A DNA stretch of 64,000 nucleotides, from positions 45,952,001-46,016,000 of the forward strand of contig JAZHRO010000050.1 in NCBI GenBank assembly GCA_037157565.1, written 5' to 3'. Below, piece after piece: positions 23,036 to 35,066 of the stretch; position 1 is the stretch's first letter; each line of letters opens with the position of its first letter. The notes under the pieces were generated by a model. The model ran no database searches and was not told the origin of the DNA. It worked only from the letters and a program-made list of their open reading frames with translations. This DNA comes from Thalassia testudinum (taxonomy: Eukaryota > Streptophyta > Magnoliopsida > Alismatales > Hydrocharitaceae). Made by a program: the position numbers and the translations under genes.

Positions 23036-26000
23036 ATGGACACTAGAAGGTCTCTGAACCCTAATTTGGTACCACCTTTAGAGAGTAATCTAAGGAGAAG
23101 ACCCAATTTTTCTGAATCTAAATCCTTTCCCATGGATAATCACTATGAGGATGAACTGATTGAGGAAGAGAACTTGGACCCATACTCTTTTGATCCCCAC
23201 TATTCCTCTTTTTCTCCCTATCCCAACCCTTCCCTTACTCCATGTTCTTCAGAATGGGAGAATCCTCCTCAACACCTGGGACTTGATTCCCTTGCCTACA
23301 CCTTATACTGCCCAGGTATATCCAGGCCTACCTCATCCTTACAGAATCCCACATGAATCTCTGGATATCAAGAATCTCTACAATCTCAAGAGACACTCTC
23401 CATACAAGACCATCACCTGATTGACATGACCAACTATTTTGACCGATTCAGCCAGACTCATGTCTCCTTTGGTCAGGGATATGCCTCAAAGTTAAAATAC
23501 CTAAGAGATCAATCCTATACTCAAAATTACTTTGCAAATCATCTCAATTCCACCCAACCCACTTCACATTCTTATTGGGATAACCTTACACCACCCAACC
23601 AAGGATATGATTTTTACCCTAGATATTTGATGAGAGCCTCATCATGAGCCATAACTAGCCCATTTTGACTTAATAAAGAGAATAAAAGCTCCTACATGAC
23701 TTAGAAGAGGGCTTAATTGGAGGAATAAGTGTTCTGAGAAGAAAACTTGAAATAAAAGTTAAAAATGTAATTTTACCATTGCAGTACACAAACAGGATTT
23801 CTCAGAAACAGAGCATAGGTAAAATGGTCTAAATGAGATAAAAAGTGGGTTGAATCAATCGGAAATGGGTTCATGTGCAATCTAGGAATTAAATAACACT
23901 TGGTAACCCTAAAACAGACCTGCTTAATTCGACAAGGTTCTGGTCAGGATAAAAATCAAGTAAATCCTCTAAAATTCATGGAAAAATATCCCCTAGGGTT
24001 TAGAACATTCAAATTGGCCTTTGGAACCTAGTTTGACCTAGAATAGGGTCCTAACTCATCAATTGACCTAATTTGGGTTTTTATGCAAAATGCCCAGTCA
24101 AACGTGGTCAAACCTAAAATAAAACTTTACCATTGGATTCCTTAGGTCAAAATTAGGTTTCTACCAAAATTTGGACCTAAGGGGAGGACATCTTGACCTA
24201 CTTTGCAATTTAGTACACCCAATCACATTTTGGTCCCTATCTTTTGAAACCATCACATAAACCCCCCTAGCTTCCTCTCCAATCTTACAATCAGGTCCCT
24301 CCACAATTATTGGGGAGAGAATCCTTCTCCGGCGAGGAAGACAGGGGGGATACTCTCAGATCCCTCAGAGATCTCCTCCCAGAATTGGAAGGGAGATTCT
24401 CTGAGGAATCCCCTTCCATCTGAGCCCAATCACAACCACTGATTTGCACCCAAGCTCTCGTACGAACGCACGAGAGATTCGGGTATCTAACCACCTTCCT
24501 TCTCCGACGATACGTCGGTGGCAGAAGACATGCCCTCCACGCACCAGAAGCACGGCCAGCACCTATAAATTAAACCCCAACCCCGACCGAACCTCCTCAA
24601 CTCGACTTGGCCAGGATTCCACCTCAAATTCATCTCCTTCTTCTCCAACCAAGGGGTCCAGCGAGCTCCGGCGAGCCCCCCTCCTCTTCCTCTTCGTTCT
24701 GCCACAAAACCAGTGGCAGAGCCATCCTCCTCATCCTCCTCCGCGTTGCGCAACACCTGCGCGAGCTGCCCTAGCCCCGTCGTCACCGCCATCCTCCCCC
24801 ACTGGACATCTTCTTCTTCGGCGATAGCAGGTACTGCCGTCCACCTTCTCATCCCCTTCATCCCTTTAGTTAGGTTAAAACTATTCTTCTCTATCCCCTC
24901 TTTCATCTCCCTCATTTTATTTCATCAAACATCCCTCGACCGCCGCTATTCACCATCACCTACCTCATCTCCAGCCACCCTCCGGCGAGACACTCCCATT
25001 GCTCCGCAACCCCACACGCCTAGCCGACCATCACATAATCTCCGCCTCACCTCACTGAGTAACCTCTGCCTATCCATAATCCCTCTACACCTCCACAACA
25101 GTCCCCCGAACACACCCATCCATCCGGCCACAGGGCGACCTAGGCACGCACGCCTAGGCCGCCTTGCGGCCTGCCAACTAGCATTTCACCTTCGCCGTGA
25201 CATGGCAAAGGTCCCCCGGTGATCTGATTAGGCCACGAGGCAATTTTTGTGTTAGACAGATCTCAAGCTCCGGCCACCATTGATGGCAACTTGAAGAAGC
25301 TCCACGCTTGCTCCAGGGCTCAGGACTGCAAGATTCCAGATGCTGCGAACTTGGGCAGGTCTTGCGAAGACAAGGGATCCAGCGAGCGATGCCACAAAGC
25401 CTACAGTTGTGGGAATTGAAGGCATGGTCTACTGTGGGCGTGCGAGAGAAGGCAGTGGGTATTAGTCCCACATCGTTAACTCACAAAGCGGTGGAGTGAT
25501 TTATAATGTTTTTATCATATATGCCGGTTGCCTCCGAACGCACTTGGGGTGAGGTCCCTCACCTATCTCACTGCCTCGTTCGTGATTGCACCGCACGGAT
25601 CTGGCGACCCGACCCGACACTGCCCTGAGCACTCCTTACGCACCACCCTCATGCCGATGCGCCTGGACCTAGGCACGAGATCCGACCCGTTTACCCAGCT
25701 CTGGGAGAGCGTGCTGATGAGTGGTTTACAGAGAGAGAGATGCACGGGTGTGGGTAGAGGGTTAGGTTTTGCTTTGCTGTGGTTTGTGCACGGAAGGAAG
25801 GAATAAGGAAGAAGCCAACACTTAGCCGCTAAGGAGAAGAAGCAGAAGGAAGGAAGCCATCGCAAAGGAAAAAGAGAAGAAAAGGAAGAGGCGAAGGAAA
25901 AAGGGAAGAAGAACTGAAGAAGAAAGAAGAAAAAGAGTAGAAGGTGAAGACAAGAAGAAGAAGAAGAAGAAGAAGAAGAGGGAACTGAAGCAAAGGAAAC

Positions 26001-27689
26001 AGAACCAAGGAAGAAGAAGAAGACCCGTAGAGAGAAAGTAACTGCAGAAGAAAATAGGAAGGAAGAAGCAAGGCACTGTAGAAAAGAAAGAAGAAGCTCA
26101 AAGAAGAAGAAAGGAAGAAAATCAGAAGAAGAAAAATAAGAGAAGGGAAACACATTTTTAAGATGTCTAATCCTATGATCAGACGTCCAATTTCTTCTTT
26201 TTGCCACAATTAATTTTCAAACTCATACATTTATATTTGAATTAAGTTTTGAGCAATTTAAGTGTTTAATTACATTCTTGAGATTAGTAATAAATTCTAA
26301 TTGCTCCCTGCATTCGACCTCGGATACTTAGGTTTTCGAGTAATAAAACTTTTATTTGTTAACGACGCTTGATCACCTATACTACGACGTAATTAACTGT
26401 TAAAACATGACCAAGAAAAACATCAACAATATTCAAATGATAGATACTCTGATTAGACTGAGGAAAGAAATCTTGGAAATTATTATCCTCAGCCCACTCA
26501 AACCCTCGACCATGGAAGTGATCCTAAGATTACCCAATTACTCCAACTAGTCCAAGAAATGAGAGAAGCTAATAAAAGAAATACATATAACCTGACAAAA
26601 TAGCTTAATAGAATCCAGAAAGCACAAGGTGATAAACCTAGTCTGAGTATGCCACAAGATGGTGGTAAGACACTCAAGGTTGAGGATCCAACCTTAAGTA
26701 TGACATCTTATCCAATCCCAACCTCTACATACACTAAGCCCACCCACCAACCTGGCAATTATGCAACAAAAATCCTACTTAGGCCTACAACTAAATTAAT
26801 AAATAATTTTGATATCCCAAAAACTAACTTTGAGGAGGAAGTCTCACTTGAGGAATTATATCTTGATTTAAGCCCTGAATTGCAACCATTCTATTTTGAG
26901 GAGCCAATCCATGGTGGGCTGGAGTATGAGTCTTTTATGTTTAAAGATACATAATTGGACTACATGGATGATTTGGGAGGATCAAAGCAAGATCAAGATG
27001 ATAGAAAGATTGGGAACAATGACACTCCCAGGCAAGCACGATTGGATGGCTCTAATGTGATCTTGTCTGAGGATTACCATGATCAGATGTACTTAAATTA
27101 TTCAATATCTAGATTTGACGATACTAATCATTCTAAGATATCCCATTTAGAAGCCGAATCTGCTTTCACTTCTATTTCAACTAATTTGCACCATTCTCTT
27201 CCCATCCACCAGAGTCTTGAAGAAAAATCTAACCCTTATCCCCAACATCTTGAGATTGAACAAAATAGACAATCCCCTTATGAAAAAGATGTTCAAGAAA
27301 TTGCAGAATTACTAGGGATGACTTATGAAGATCTATTTGAGGAAGCAAAGAATTTAGCTAAATCATGGAATCCTGAGGAGTTTGATTTGACTGATGAGTA
27401 ATAGAAAAACATTCCCTTCGAAGATGTAATTCAAGAGAAAGACAATTGGGACTAAATTTAGAAATCCATAGAACTAGGAGAATTTGAGATTTTGACTAAT
27501 CTAGATTCTGATCTTACTCCCCTTGGAGCTGTGATTCTAAGGAATAATGAATTTCCGTCCATTACATTTGAAGACTTGAATCATGAACTAAAACAAGATT
27601 TGGGCAACTCAAATAAGATTATTGATCAGCTCAATGATAAGATTGAGGATTCTGATAAGTTCAAAACTATTGAGATGAACCACTAAATC
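23036..27689 (+). pseudogene. Decayed acidic ORF of element H, unknown product, gag-like N-terminus
   Basis: The frame starts at 23036 (MDTRRSLNPNLVPPL, like element B's gag start) and runs to 23627, where solo LTR F interrupts it. A coding-like frame resumes after 26434 and is open in long pieces (26649-26954, 26955-27401, 27492-27686), all in one frame and separated by single stops. Excluding F it spans about 615 codons. The later part is acidic and rich in E, D, L, S and N (for example FEEEVSLEELYLDLSPELQP and AELLGMTYEDLFEEAKNLAK). I see no capsid motif ([12 protein letters not shown]), zinc knuckle, DLG protease box or RT box. The product is unknown; a partner-dependent packaging protein is only a guess. 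Confidence 0.6.
23628..26429 (+). repeat. Solo LTR F (D/E/G family), 2.80 kb, inside H's ORF
   Basis: It runs TGATGAGAGCCTCATCATGAGCC...AACATCAACA and is flanked by the exact TSD ATATT (23623-23627; 26430-26434), with no internal sequence. It contains an inverted repeat at about 24359-24410, the TCTCGT...ACGAGA hairpin at about 24456-24478, a CTATAAATT TATA-like box near 24563, a TCCCACATCG motif near 25470, an AAG-rich purine tract (25795-26150) and the quasi-palindrome at 26157-26192. ORFs on the minus strand of the purine tract (serine/leucine/phenylalanine strings) are composition artefacts. Confidence 0.92.
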
Positions 27690-29840
27690 TTATTTGACTC
27701 ACCTACTCGGCATCCATCCATATCTAACTTGACTTGCGAAGTGGTTTCTTATACCATTTTAGACTACACCACTCAGGTTCTTCCTTTCATTTCCCATCAC
27801 TTTTAGGACCCATATGATTTATTCCCCATGAACCACCCTATATCCACCTCATCTGCCTTCCTTATGCATCACTTCTTAAGGTTGTCACTATCTACTTTCC
27901 ACTCTGACACCTGCACTAATGTTTCTCTCTTTTGTTGCATCTGGCTACAAATAGTTTCAAGCCCATTCACTTTATTTTTCTGACCTTTTGGGCTTGGTAT
28001 TCACCATCAACTAATCCGCATTTGTGGATCACTGGTCCTTGCGTTGCATGATCATATCTTCATTTTAATCTTGACTCAACCCATTAATCTGATCATTCAT
28101 ATTTGAGTTTAGGTCCGGCTAATGACATTAAACTTAGCGCTGCCTGGGAGGCAACTTAATATTCATTACAGGTAGTTTGCATCTTCTACATCCATGCTGA
28201 CCGGGATTAACAAGCATGGTCAGGTGATATCCCCTCCTCTTGCTTATTATATTTTGATTTTCCTACATATATTTCAATGAAGACATTGTAATGAATAAGC
28301 GTAGGGGGGTGGACATTGCATGTCTTATTTTTATGTAAAAAAAAAATGCATTTAGGCATAAAGAATTTTTATTAAGAAGGTTTTATTAGGGATTTATTCT
28401 TAAGATGATTCCTGAGCTTAGAATCTAATACAATTTCACACTTACATGTAGAATTTGCAATGGATCCTCTATAAAGACCGATAAACATCTTTAGTTTGTC
28501 GAGAGGAAGCAATGCTTCTTCTCCTGAGCCCTTGACAGTAATTAGGGAGTCAAGCAAACAATCTTCTAGCGAATCCACCAAATTAGTGTGAGATGAGAGT
28601 AGAAAGTCTACTGGTGCTCTAAGACTAGTATGAGGAATTTTAACTTCAGTATAATTAGATAATGATACTCGGAGTTAGGTATAAGTTTTTGCTCTCGATT
28701 TTTGTGTACAAGTTCTTAGTACAAATATTTTGAGAGCCACCAAATAAGGAAAAATACGTAGAGAGTGGGTTCTGATAAAACTAGGACTAAGGTGGATGAT
28801 CACGATCATTCTTTATGAAATCCTCGGCTGAAGGAGGGTATCAATGTCAAGGTCAAAAATAAATTTGTTCTATCAATTCCTTTCCTGGTGCCGAGAATAG
28901 ATACTTCCACTAAATAAGCTACCCAATATCCTCTTGAACATCCCCAATTTTGAATGATGCATCGTAAATAAAAGCTTGTATGCTCTACTGTGTTGTGTTA
29001 ATAGATAAATGGATATGAAAGAAAAAGAAAAAAAATATCATATATATATAGAAAAAAATTAAAAAAAAAAAAGAAAAACCAGAAAAAAAAGAGTTTATGA
29101 GTTTAGGATTTATTTTAAGTATAATGAGGCAACAACACCTACCACCCTCACGATCCATCAAATACAGCCTTGACCTACTTTTCTGTATTTTTGGCCGCCT
29201 AAATACGGGCTGAGAAATTTTGACTTAGTCGTAGAGTCATCAGAACCTAATCAAAGTGTTAATGCCAGGGGAGACCACCAAATATATTGACAAATCTGGT
29301 GAGATTGTGAGCTTTAAAAGAAAGAAAAGAAAAGAGAAAAAAAGAAAAAGAATGAAAAAGAAAGAGAGAGAATGAGTACAAAGGAACTAAAGAGAGCACA
29401 CTTTCTTCGCCTCTCTTTGAGGTGAATTATTTAGTAGTCTGGAAATCTAGGTTCTAAAGTACTAGTCTATATGCAGCACCAGATGAGTGTGAGCCACAAA
29501 ATACAAATCTACTTGACTCAAGTTATCCTCTACCTAAGCCAAAAAAATCAGCGCTAAATTTCCAAATTAAGTTATCACCTCGAGGGAATAAGTTTACCTA
29601 TCCCAATAGAATTTTACTAAGGGTCAAGTACGAGCTTTAGATGTGGATTAGCTTTTCACTTGGATCCGTTGCATAAGCTACAATAAAACACTTTCACAAT
29701 TGGTTGGATTTCTAAAGTTTTGGATGAAAACAAAAGAAATAAATCTTTAGTCAAACTTTTGATAGAAATCTGTCACGTAGGACAACTTTGCATTTAGTCT
29801 TGCATTTGCTAGGGACTAGCAAGATTTAGGCATGCGGGTG
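27690..29840 (+). other. 3' noncoding region of element H
   Basis: About 2.1 kb without a convincing gene. It contains GCGCTGCCTGGGAGGCAACTT near 28138, a second copy of the PBS-like GGGAGGCAAC string, and several A-rich runs (28336-28345, 29030-29090). At its end are the perfect hairpin TTGCTAGGGACTAGCAA (29806-29822) and the purine-rich GGCATGCGGGTG that abuts the 3' LTR. A 69-codon minus-strand ORF (28372-28581) has no recognisable feature and I do not call it a gene. Confidence 0.6.
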
Positions 29841-31537
29841 TGATTGCACAGCAATCATGCAACCTAAACTACCTAAATTAAGTTAGATTCTAGCATAACT
29901 TAGAAACAATGCATTCATAAGCATCATAATTTGCATAATAGTTAGTTTGTTAACTACATAGATAATATTGTCATTTTATGCACTAAAAGAGTGTTGAAAT
30001 TAATTGCAGATGATTTGAGGTTGCAGATGACAGATCTAACCATACATATCTGTTCAGGATGACGAAGAGAATCCAATGCTTCCAGAATTGTCTTGATTAG
30101 ACAACTATAACATCTTGTGCAGTCCATAGAAGAACAGAGGCCAGGGAGCAAGATGACAAAAATCCAAGCCTCAAATGAATGATCCGACCATACGGATGAT
30201 CTGGATCAATGATCGCAGTCCAATGACGTAAAAAATAACCTGATCGGAGGCCTACATCACCATTTACAAAGAAGAGTAGATGGATGACCACGATGGCGAC
30301 ACGTGGTGCCATCGCAACCACCCTTGCCACACCCCTAACCTCTGAAGAAAGAAATGAGGGCCATAGGATCAACATCCAATGGCCAAGAAGCAGCCACATC
30401 ATCTGATCTCCTTGCCCTCATCAAAGAACGCATCTCAGCCGTTGGATTTCCATCCAATGGCCGAAAGTGGAGTTGCCTAATTCCTACCCGTGACATAAAA
30501 GGCAACACAGTGTAGCAGTTAGCGACTTCACCCACTAGCAGCCGATGTAGGATCGACTCACACTCAGCGTGAAATTGGGAAAGCCGGTAGGGCACAGGCG
30601 CTATTGACCATCGAATGGCAATCGAAGGGTGGATAAGCGAATGCACAGCACGATCCGAGCTCTTTGTAGTTGCACGCATGATCCAACACACATATAACAG
30701 GCAATCTCACACGCTTTTCAATAAAAGTGGTGGCCCACTTGATTTCAGTCATCTGATCTCGAACAACTGAAATTAAAGTGCATGCATTTTGAATGAACAG
30801 CACGTAAGAGGAGAGAGAAATGAGCGAGTGGGCGTTGAAGCAGGTGGGCGACGAATGCTAAGCCATGCAATCACGATCCAACAGGCATGGAGCTGCCATG
30901 TGTCGGCCAGAGGCTTAATCTGGGCATTGGAGGTGTTTTAGAAGCCTTTTTGAGGCATGATTTGGTTTGTTGATCCCCCGATCAACGGATCTGATTGTCC
31001 AGGAGTTGTTACACAAGTTGGAGGGCTAAAATGCCCACTTTGCCCCTCATCAAAGCTATAAAAAGAGGCGTAGGGCCCCTTTGTTGAAGGCATCTTCCAG
31101 ACATCTCTTCCATCTCAGATACAACTTCCACCATCTCTCTTCCAGACCTCTCTTCCTCTGCAACTCCTCTCTACAGTTCGTCCTGGTGCTCTGGATCTAA
31201 AGTGCTACCACACTTTGCGCAAGCATTCCACAAGTGACGTCATCATCTATCTTCTATCTCTCTCTCTCTCTAGTTATTGTTTAACATAGCAATCTCTATT
31301 TTGAAAAACTATTTCTGAATGCAATAAAATTTTGATCTTTTGCATATCTGATCTATACATGTATACATATATATATCTGTTTAAAATGAGTTTTTTGAAA
31401 AGCTTCCATGGAAAAATTGTGATTGCCTCCCTGCGAACAACCCGATACTCACCGGTCCTTACAAATTTATTTGTTCTGTCGCGATTCGCACTACAACAAT
31501 AATATCAACCTTTCCAAATACATCTTGTCATCAAACA
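29841..31537 (+). repeat. 3' LTR of element H, 1.70 kb
   Basis: Direct repeat of 19877-21551 with a TATAAAAAG box near 31063 and two inverted repeats (30361-30384; 30439-30462, CCGTTGGATTTCCATCCAATGG). It ends TCATCAAACA and is followed by the TSD AACAC (31538-31542) and then by copia gag. Confidence 0.88.
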
Positions 31538-31542
31538 AACAC

Positions 31543-32140
31543 CGATTTCAAGGTAATCTCTAAAGATGAATATCTTGTTTTATTTGCTGAAAATTTCAGA
31601 AGCTTTTTTAGGAATAAAAACTTCAAAGGCAAGAAGAAAGAGAAACCTCTGGTGTGCTATAATTGCAAAGAGAAAGGGAACATAAAGAAGGAATGCCTTT
31701 TCTTGAAGAAGGATAAGAAGAATGTAGAGAAAAAAGGGCTCTGCTAAGCCTAAGAAGTGAAAAACAAAGGCATTCCAAGTTACTTGAGACAACTCAAGCT
31801 CCAAGGAAGATGAGGAAGAAGAAGACTTAACAGAGGAGACTACTTATCTTACTCTCATGGCCTTGGGAGATGATGATCAAGAAGAATAAGAGGAGGTACC
31901 AGATTTTACCTTTGATGAATTGCATGATGCTTTTAATTTCTTGCTTGAAGAATATGAGTAGTAAAGAATGAAAAAAAGTCTCGTAAACTTGAAAACAAAA
32001 ATATCTTGTTCAAAGTAGATCTTCTAAACAAAAGAATGTTATTCTTACATTAAGAAAATGGAATATTACAAGATAACATCAGGTTATTTAAAATTATAGC
32101 CAAGCAACTAGAAAAGAAAATAGCCTTTCTCAAGGGTAAG
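31543..32140 (+). pseudogene. Copia I gag, zinc-knuckle part
   Basis: Continues the gag from 19871. It reads DFKVISKDEYLVLFAENFRS, FRNKNFKGKKKEKPL and the knuckle CYNCKEKGNIKKEC, a CX2CX4HX4C zinc knuckle whose His has become Asn, which should impair nucleic-acid binding. It continues through an acidic stretch (DEEEEDLTEETTYL-like, frame shifted) to a coiled-coil-like tail ending EKKIAFLKGK at 32140, the border with solo LTR J. The last five bases, GTAAG, are J's left TSD. Confidence 0.83.
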
Positions 32141-33779
32141 TGACAAACGCCAATTTATCATCATTCTTATGCCCTAAAATAAATCTAACTCTTAGGGTTT
32201 TAACTCCGCAAATGGGTTTTCAGGCTGCATTTAGGCATTCAGCTAGGTTAGGCATGCATTCACCTATTAGAGTGTGAGGGATAGGCAGAAAGTCAGATCC
32301 CACATACCTTGGCACTTAGGAAGGCAGAAGATGAAGGATAAGCTTATATCAGCTGAATCACAGCTAGATCTAGCTCATCCCAGCTGGATCCTTGCTTGCA
32401 TGCTAAATCGGTGTTTTAAAATTATCGCATTGCAGCATAACAAAAATAGCGCTCAAATAAATAAATTTATTACTCGAAAAAGTTTCGAGGTCGAACACAA
32501 GGAGCAATATGGAATTCAATTCTCAAAATTGCAATTTAAGGCAAGAAAGCTATGAAATTGTAAACAAAAACTATTTCAGAATAAAGTAGCACTAGGATCA
32601 AGTGTCAAACAGCAAAAATAATGGAGTAAAATAGTGATTTAGATCACTAAGTACTCTTTACAATGATATCTAATGAACTCAATGTATATATGTATGAAAT
32701 GCAATCAAACCAATCATCTGATTTACTAATCAGATGGCTTAAATTGCTCAAGACTTTCTCTATTCTTCTTCTTCTTCTTTTCTCTCTCTTCTCTGCCTTT
32801 CTTCTTCTTTCAGCTACGGCCCTTCCTCTTCTTTGTGTTCTTCTCTTACTTTCCTTCTTTGTCTCTGCAGCTCTTCTTCCTTCAACCCTTCTTCTTTCTC
32901 TGGCTTTCTTCACACAGCAGGGGAAAAGCTTCTAAATTCGGCTAAGTGTTAGCCGATTCTCACCAAGAGCAAAACCCTTCCCTACCCGTGTAGGCTGTCC
33001 TTCTCTCTTTAGGATCCGCTCTCCCAGAGCCATAAGGGTAATCGGGTTATCGAACCTAGCGTACCCGAGTCCAAGCTCACCGATAGTAGGTGATGAGTGA
33101 GGAGTGAGGCATAGGTGGGTTAACAGGTCAGGCCAGGTCCACGAGCAGAGGTCACGGATGAGGTGTAGCTGCACAGGTGAGAGGGACCTCACCCCATGTT
33201 TTGAGGCAGAAAGGCTATAGCACTTTTGCAATTTATGGGCTGCGGGGCACTCTTCAGCTGACGATGTGGGACTAAACCATGTCCCTTCTTCGCGTTCATC
33301 TGCAGCAAGGAGATTCCTTTGATTGGAGTAGCTGCTAAGGTCCCAGCGTCTAATTAATCACTTAGGGCAGTACCTGATTAGCCCATAGTTGTGGGTTATT
33401 TAAGTATTTAAGTGCCTACACATTAGGTTAATTCTAACATTTATTTAGTATAAATTAGGATGTAAATAGATTAATTCATAGTTTTAATCTAATTACATAA
33501 TCCATACATTGCATTCATATCTTAAGTGCATTTAGAATTAGCTTAGAATAGCATTCATTTAATTAGATAACCAATTAGGTATATTGTTTTTATTAACATA
33601 GAAGTTGAGGGTCTATACATAAATAACCCTAATATTTTAATAATATTTGCTTTATTCGTCTTCTTTCAGAATGGCTGGCTGCAGCTCCAACGCCCGGCTG
33701 CTGCAGTGATGAAGCCATTCAAGGGGGAGCGGATGTGGTGGATCTGGTCGGCGACTGATTTCAAAATTGTTCAAGACAC

Positions 33780-33787
33780 TATAAAAG
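33780..33787 (+). promoter_or_regulatory. Probable TATA box of the C LTR promoter
   Basis: TATAAAAG in the context CACTATAAAAGGAGCACGG, about 405 bases into the LTR at the change from AT-rich to GC-rich sequence. The same box is at 43303-43310 in the 3' LTR. Transcription of the element would start about 25-35 bases downstream. This is inferred from the motif alone. Confidence 0.7.
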
Positions 33788-34038
33788 GAGCACGGAAGCT
33801 TCCGGCTGCAGCAGGCCTCCGCCACCGACTCACCACTGTGCAGAGAGATCCTCTCTCTTCCACTCCACACTGCCGGCCTCTACCGTGGCGGCGAGTCTCC
33901 ACCACCGTGGGCGTGTGGTGTGACAGGCCACACCGCCATCCGGAGCTCGCCCGCATTACCGTGAGCACCTTAGCGTGCAACTCCCTCGCCGTCGTCGCCG
34001 ACCACCGTCACCAACCTACTGATCAGCCACCCTCTCAG

Positions 34039-34080
34039 TAACTTAAGACGTCTGGGAAATTTCCCAGACGTCTGAAGTTA
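34039..34080. repeat. 42-base near-perfect palindrome with two GACGTC cores in the C LTR
   Basis: Two 21-base arms with a single mismatch meet at GGGAAATTTCCC; each arm contains GACGTCTG. The copy in the 3' LTR is at 43562-43603 and is identical. GACGTC is the classic palindromic ACGT-core site of plant bZIP proteins, so this may be a paired binding site. As it lies downstream of the TATA box it could also form an RNA hairpin. Confidence 0.85.
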
Positions 34081-34103
34081 CCCGCTCACTTCACCGCACA
34101 CGC

Positions 34104-34545
34104 CTTAAGTCGCCTGCAGACCCCTTCCCGCACCTGCAGAACCTTCAGCGCACCCACGTCCGTCAACCTTCAGCTCAAACAAGCACAACCGCCTGCAGAC
34201 CACCGCGCCAGCGCCCGCCTGCAGATCAGCCCGCGCACACGCCAACCGCCTGCAGACGCCCGCCTGCAGACCACCGCGCAAGCGCCCAAGCGCCCCCTCT
34301 GCAGCTTCCACCGCACACGCCAGCGCCCGCCTGCAGACGCCCGCCTGCAGACCACCGCGCGCCAGCGCCCTCCGCAGACCTTCCGCGCGCCCACGCACAG
34401 CCACCTGCAGAACCGCCAGCAACCGACCTCTGCAGCTACCACCGCAGCCACGCCAGCGCCCGCCTGCAGACGCCCGCCTGCAGACCACCGCGCGCCAGCG
34501 CCCTCCGCAGACCTTCCGCGCGCCCACGCACAGCCGCCTGCAGCA
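34104..34545 (+). repeat. CTGCAG-rich GC minisatellite in the C LTR
   Basis: About 440 bases built from variants of CGCCTGCAGACCACCGCGC. A longer unit (CAGCGCCCGCCTGCAGACG through ACGCACAGCC) occurs twice, at about 34321-34405 and 34453-34535. The array is kept almost unchanged in the 3' LTR (43627-44068). It creates the long minus-strand frames there, which have no homologue that I recognise. Confidence 0.8.
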
Positions 34546-35048
34546 CCTCCGCCGGAGCTCGTCCGGCCACCTCCGGCCGCCGCGCGACTCGCCGCCACCA
34601 CCGATTCGAAGCCCTTGATCCAAGGGACCTCCGCCGAGCTTCCCGCGCCCAGCCATCGGCTCCTCGTCGCGCAAGACAACGGGGAAAAATTCCCCTGTTT
34701 TGCTACAGTAAAGCATTGATTAAAATTTACATTTTCTGCCATTGCCAGATTTTATTCATATTCTATTCAGTCTGCATTGCGGAAAATATCCTGTAGTTTA
34801 TCATAATTGCCATTTCAGCATTATTTCTTGCTTAAACCTTAATCTAAAGGCAATCTTGGCTTGGTTCTTGTCCAAATTGACTCCGAACAAACATTTTTAA
34901 GTGGCGCGAATTTTAATACGTTATTGCCTCCCTGTGGAAACGACCCGCTCCTCTGCGAGTGGTTATTTCTTATTAAAAATTGATTAGTCGATTTTTCCAC
35001 CACATTAAACTACAAACGACTTAAAAGCGAAAGATCGACCCGATCAAA

Positions 35049-35066
35049 TGGCGCCGCTGCCGGGGA
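35049..35066 (+). other. Primer-binding site of element C (tRNA-Asp type)
   Basis: TGGCGCCGCTGCCGGGGA, two bases after the LTR end, followed by GGCAAC. It begins TGG, complementary to the CCA end of a tRNA, and is the site type that I associate with tRNA-Asp priming in Athila elements. Confidence 0.88.

Larger units (their letters stand above)
19877..31537 (+). mobile_element. Non-autonomous Athila-like element H
   Basis: LTRs are at 19877-21551 and 29841-31537, each opening TGATTGCACAGCAATCATGC. The TSD is AACAA/AACAC (19872-19876; 31538-31542), one mismatch. A PBS follows the 5' LTR and a purine-rich GGCATGCGGGTG precedes the 3' LTR. Without solo LTR F and its TSD the element is about 8.85 kb. 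It carries no recognisable capsid, protease, RT or integrase: the interior is a long leader, one decayed acidic ORF and 2.1 kb of 3' noncoding sequence. The LTRs have diverged by many substitutions and a roughly 40-base indel near their ends, so the insertion is old. It would depend on a partner element, perhaps of B's type, whose leader it shares. Confidence 0.85.
33375..35046 (+). repeat. 5' LTR of element C, 1,672 bp
   Basis: Begins TGATTAGCCCATAG and ends CGACCCGATCA, 2 bases before the PBS. The first 290 bases are AT-rich (probable U3). A TATA box follows at 33780-33787, then a GC-rich part with CTGCAG-containing repeats and a 42-base palindrome, then an AT-rich end with TTGCCTCCCTGTGGAAACGA. 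Two overlapping minus-strand ORFs of about 200 codons are recoded GC-rich repeats present identically in both LTRs, not genes. Confidence 0.96.

Noticed and set aside
25563..26209. Minus-strand ORFs up to 214 codons rich in S, L and F
   Set aside because: They are the complement of the AAG-rich purine tract in LTR F, so membrane-like strings arise from composition.
34105..34742. Two overlapping minus-strand ORFs of 190-203 codons in the 5' LTR of C (and 43628-44265 in the 3' LTR)
   Set aside because: They are GC-rich repeat read-through, arginine/alanine/glycine/cysteine-rich, and are duplicated only because LTRs are duplicated; no start context or domain.
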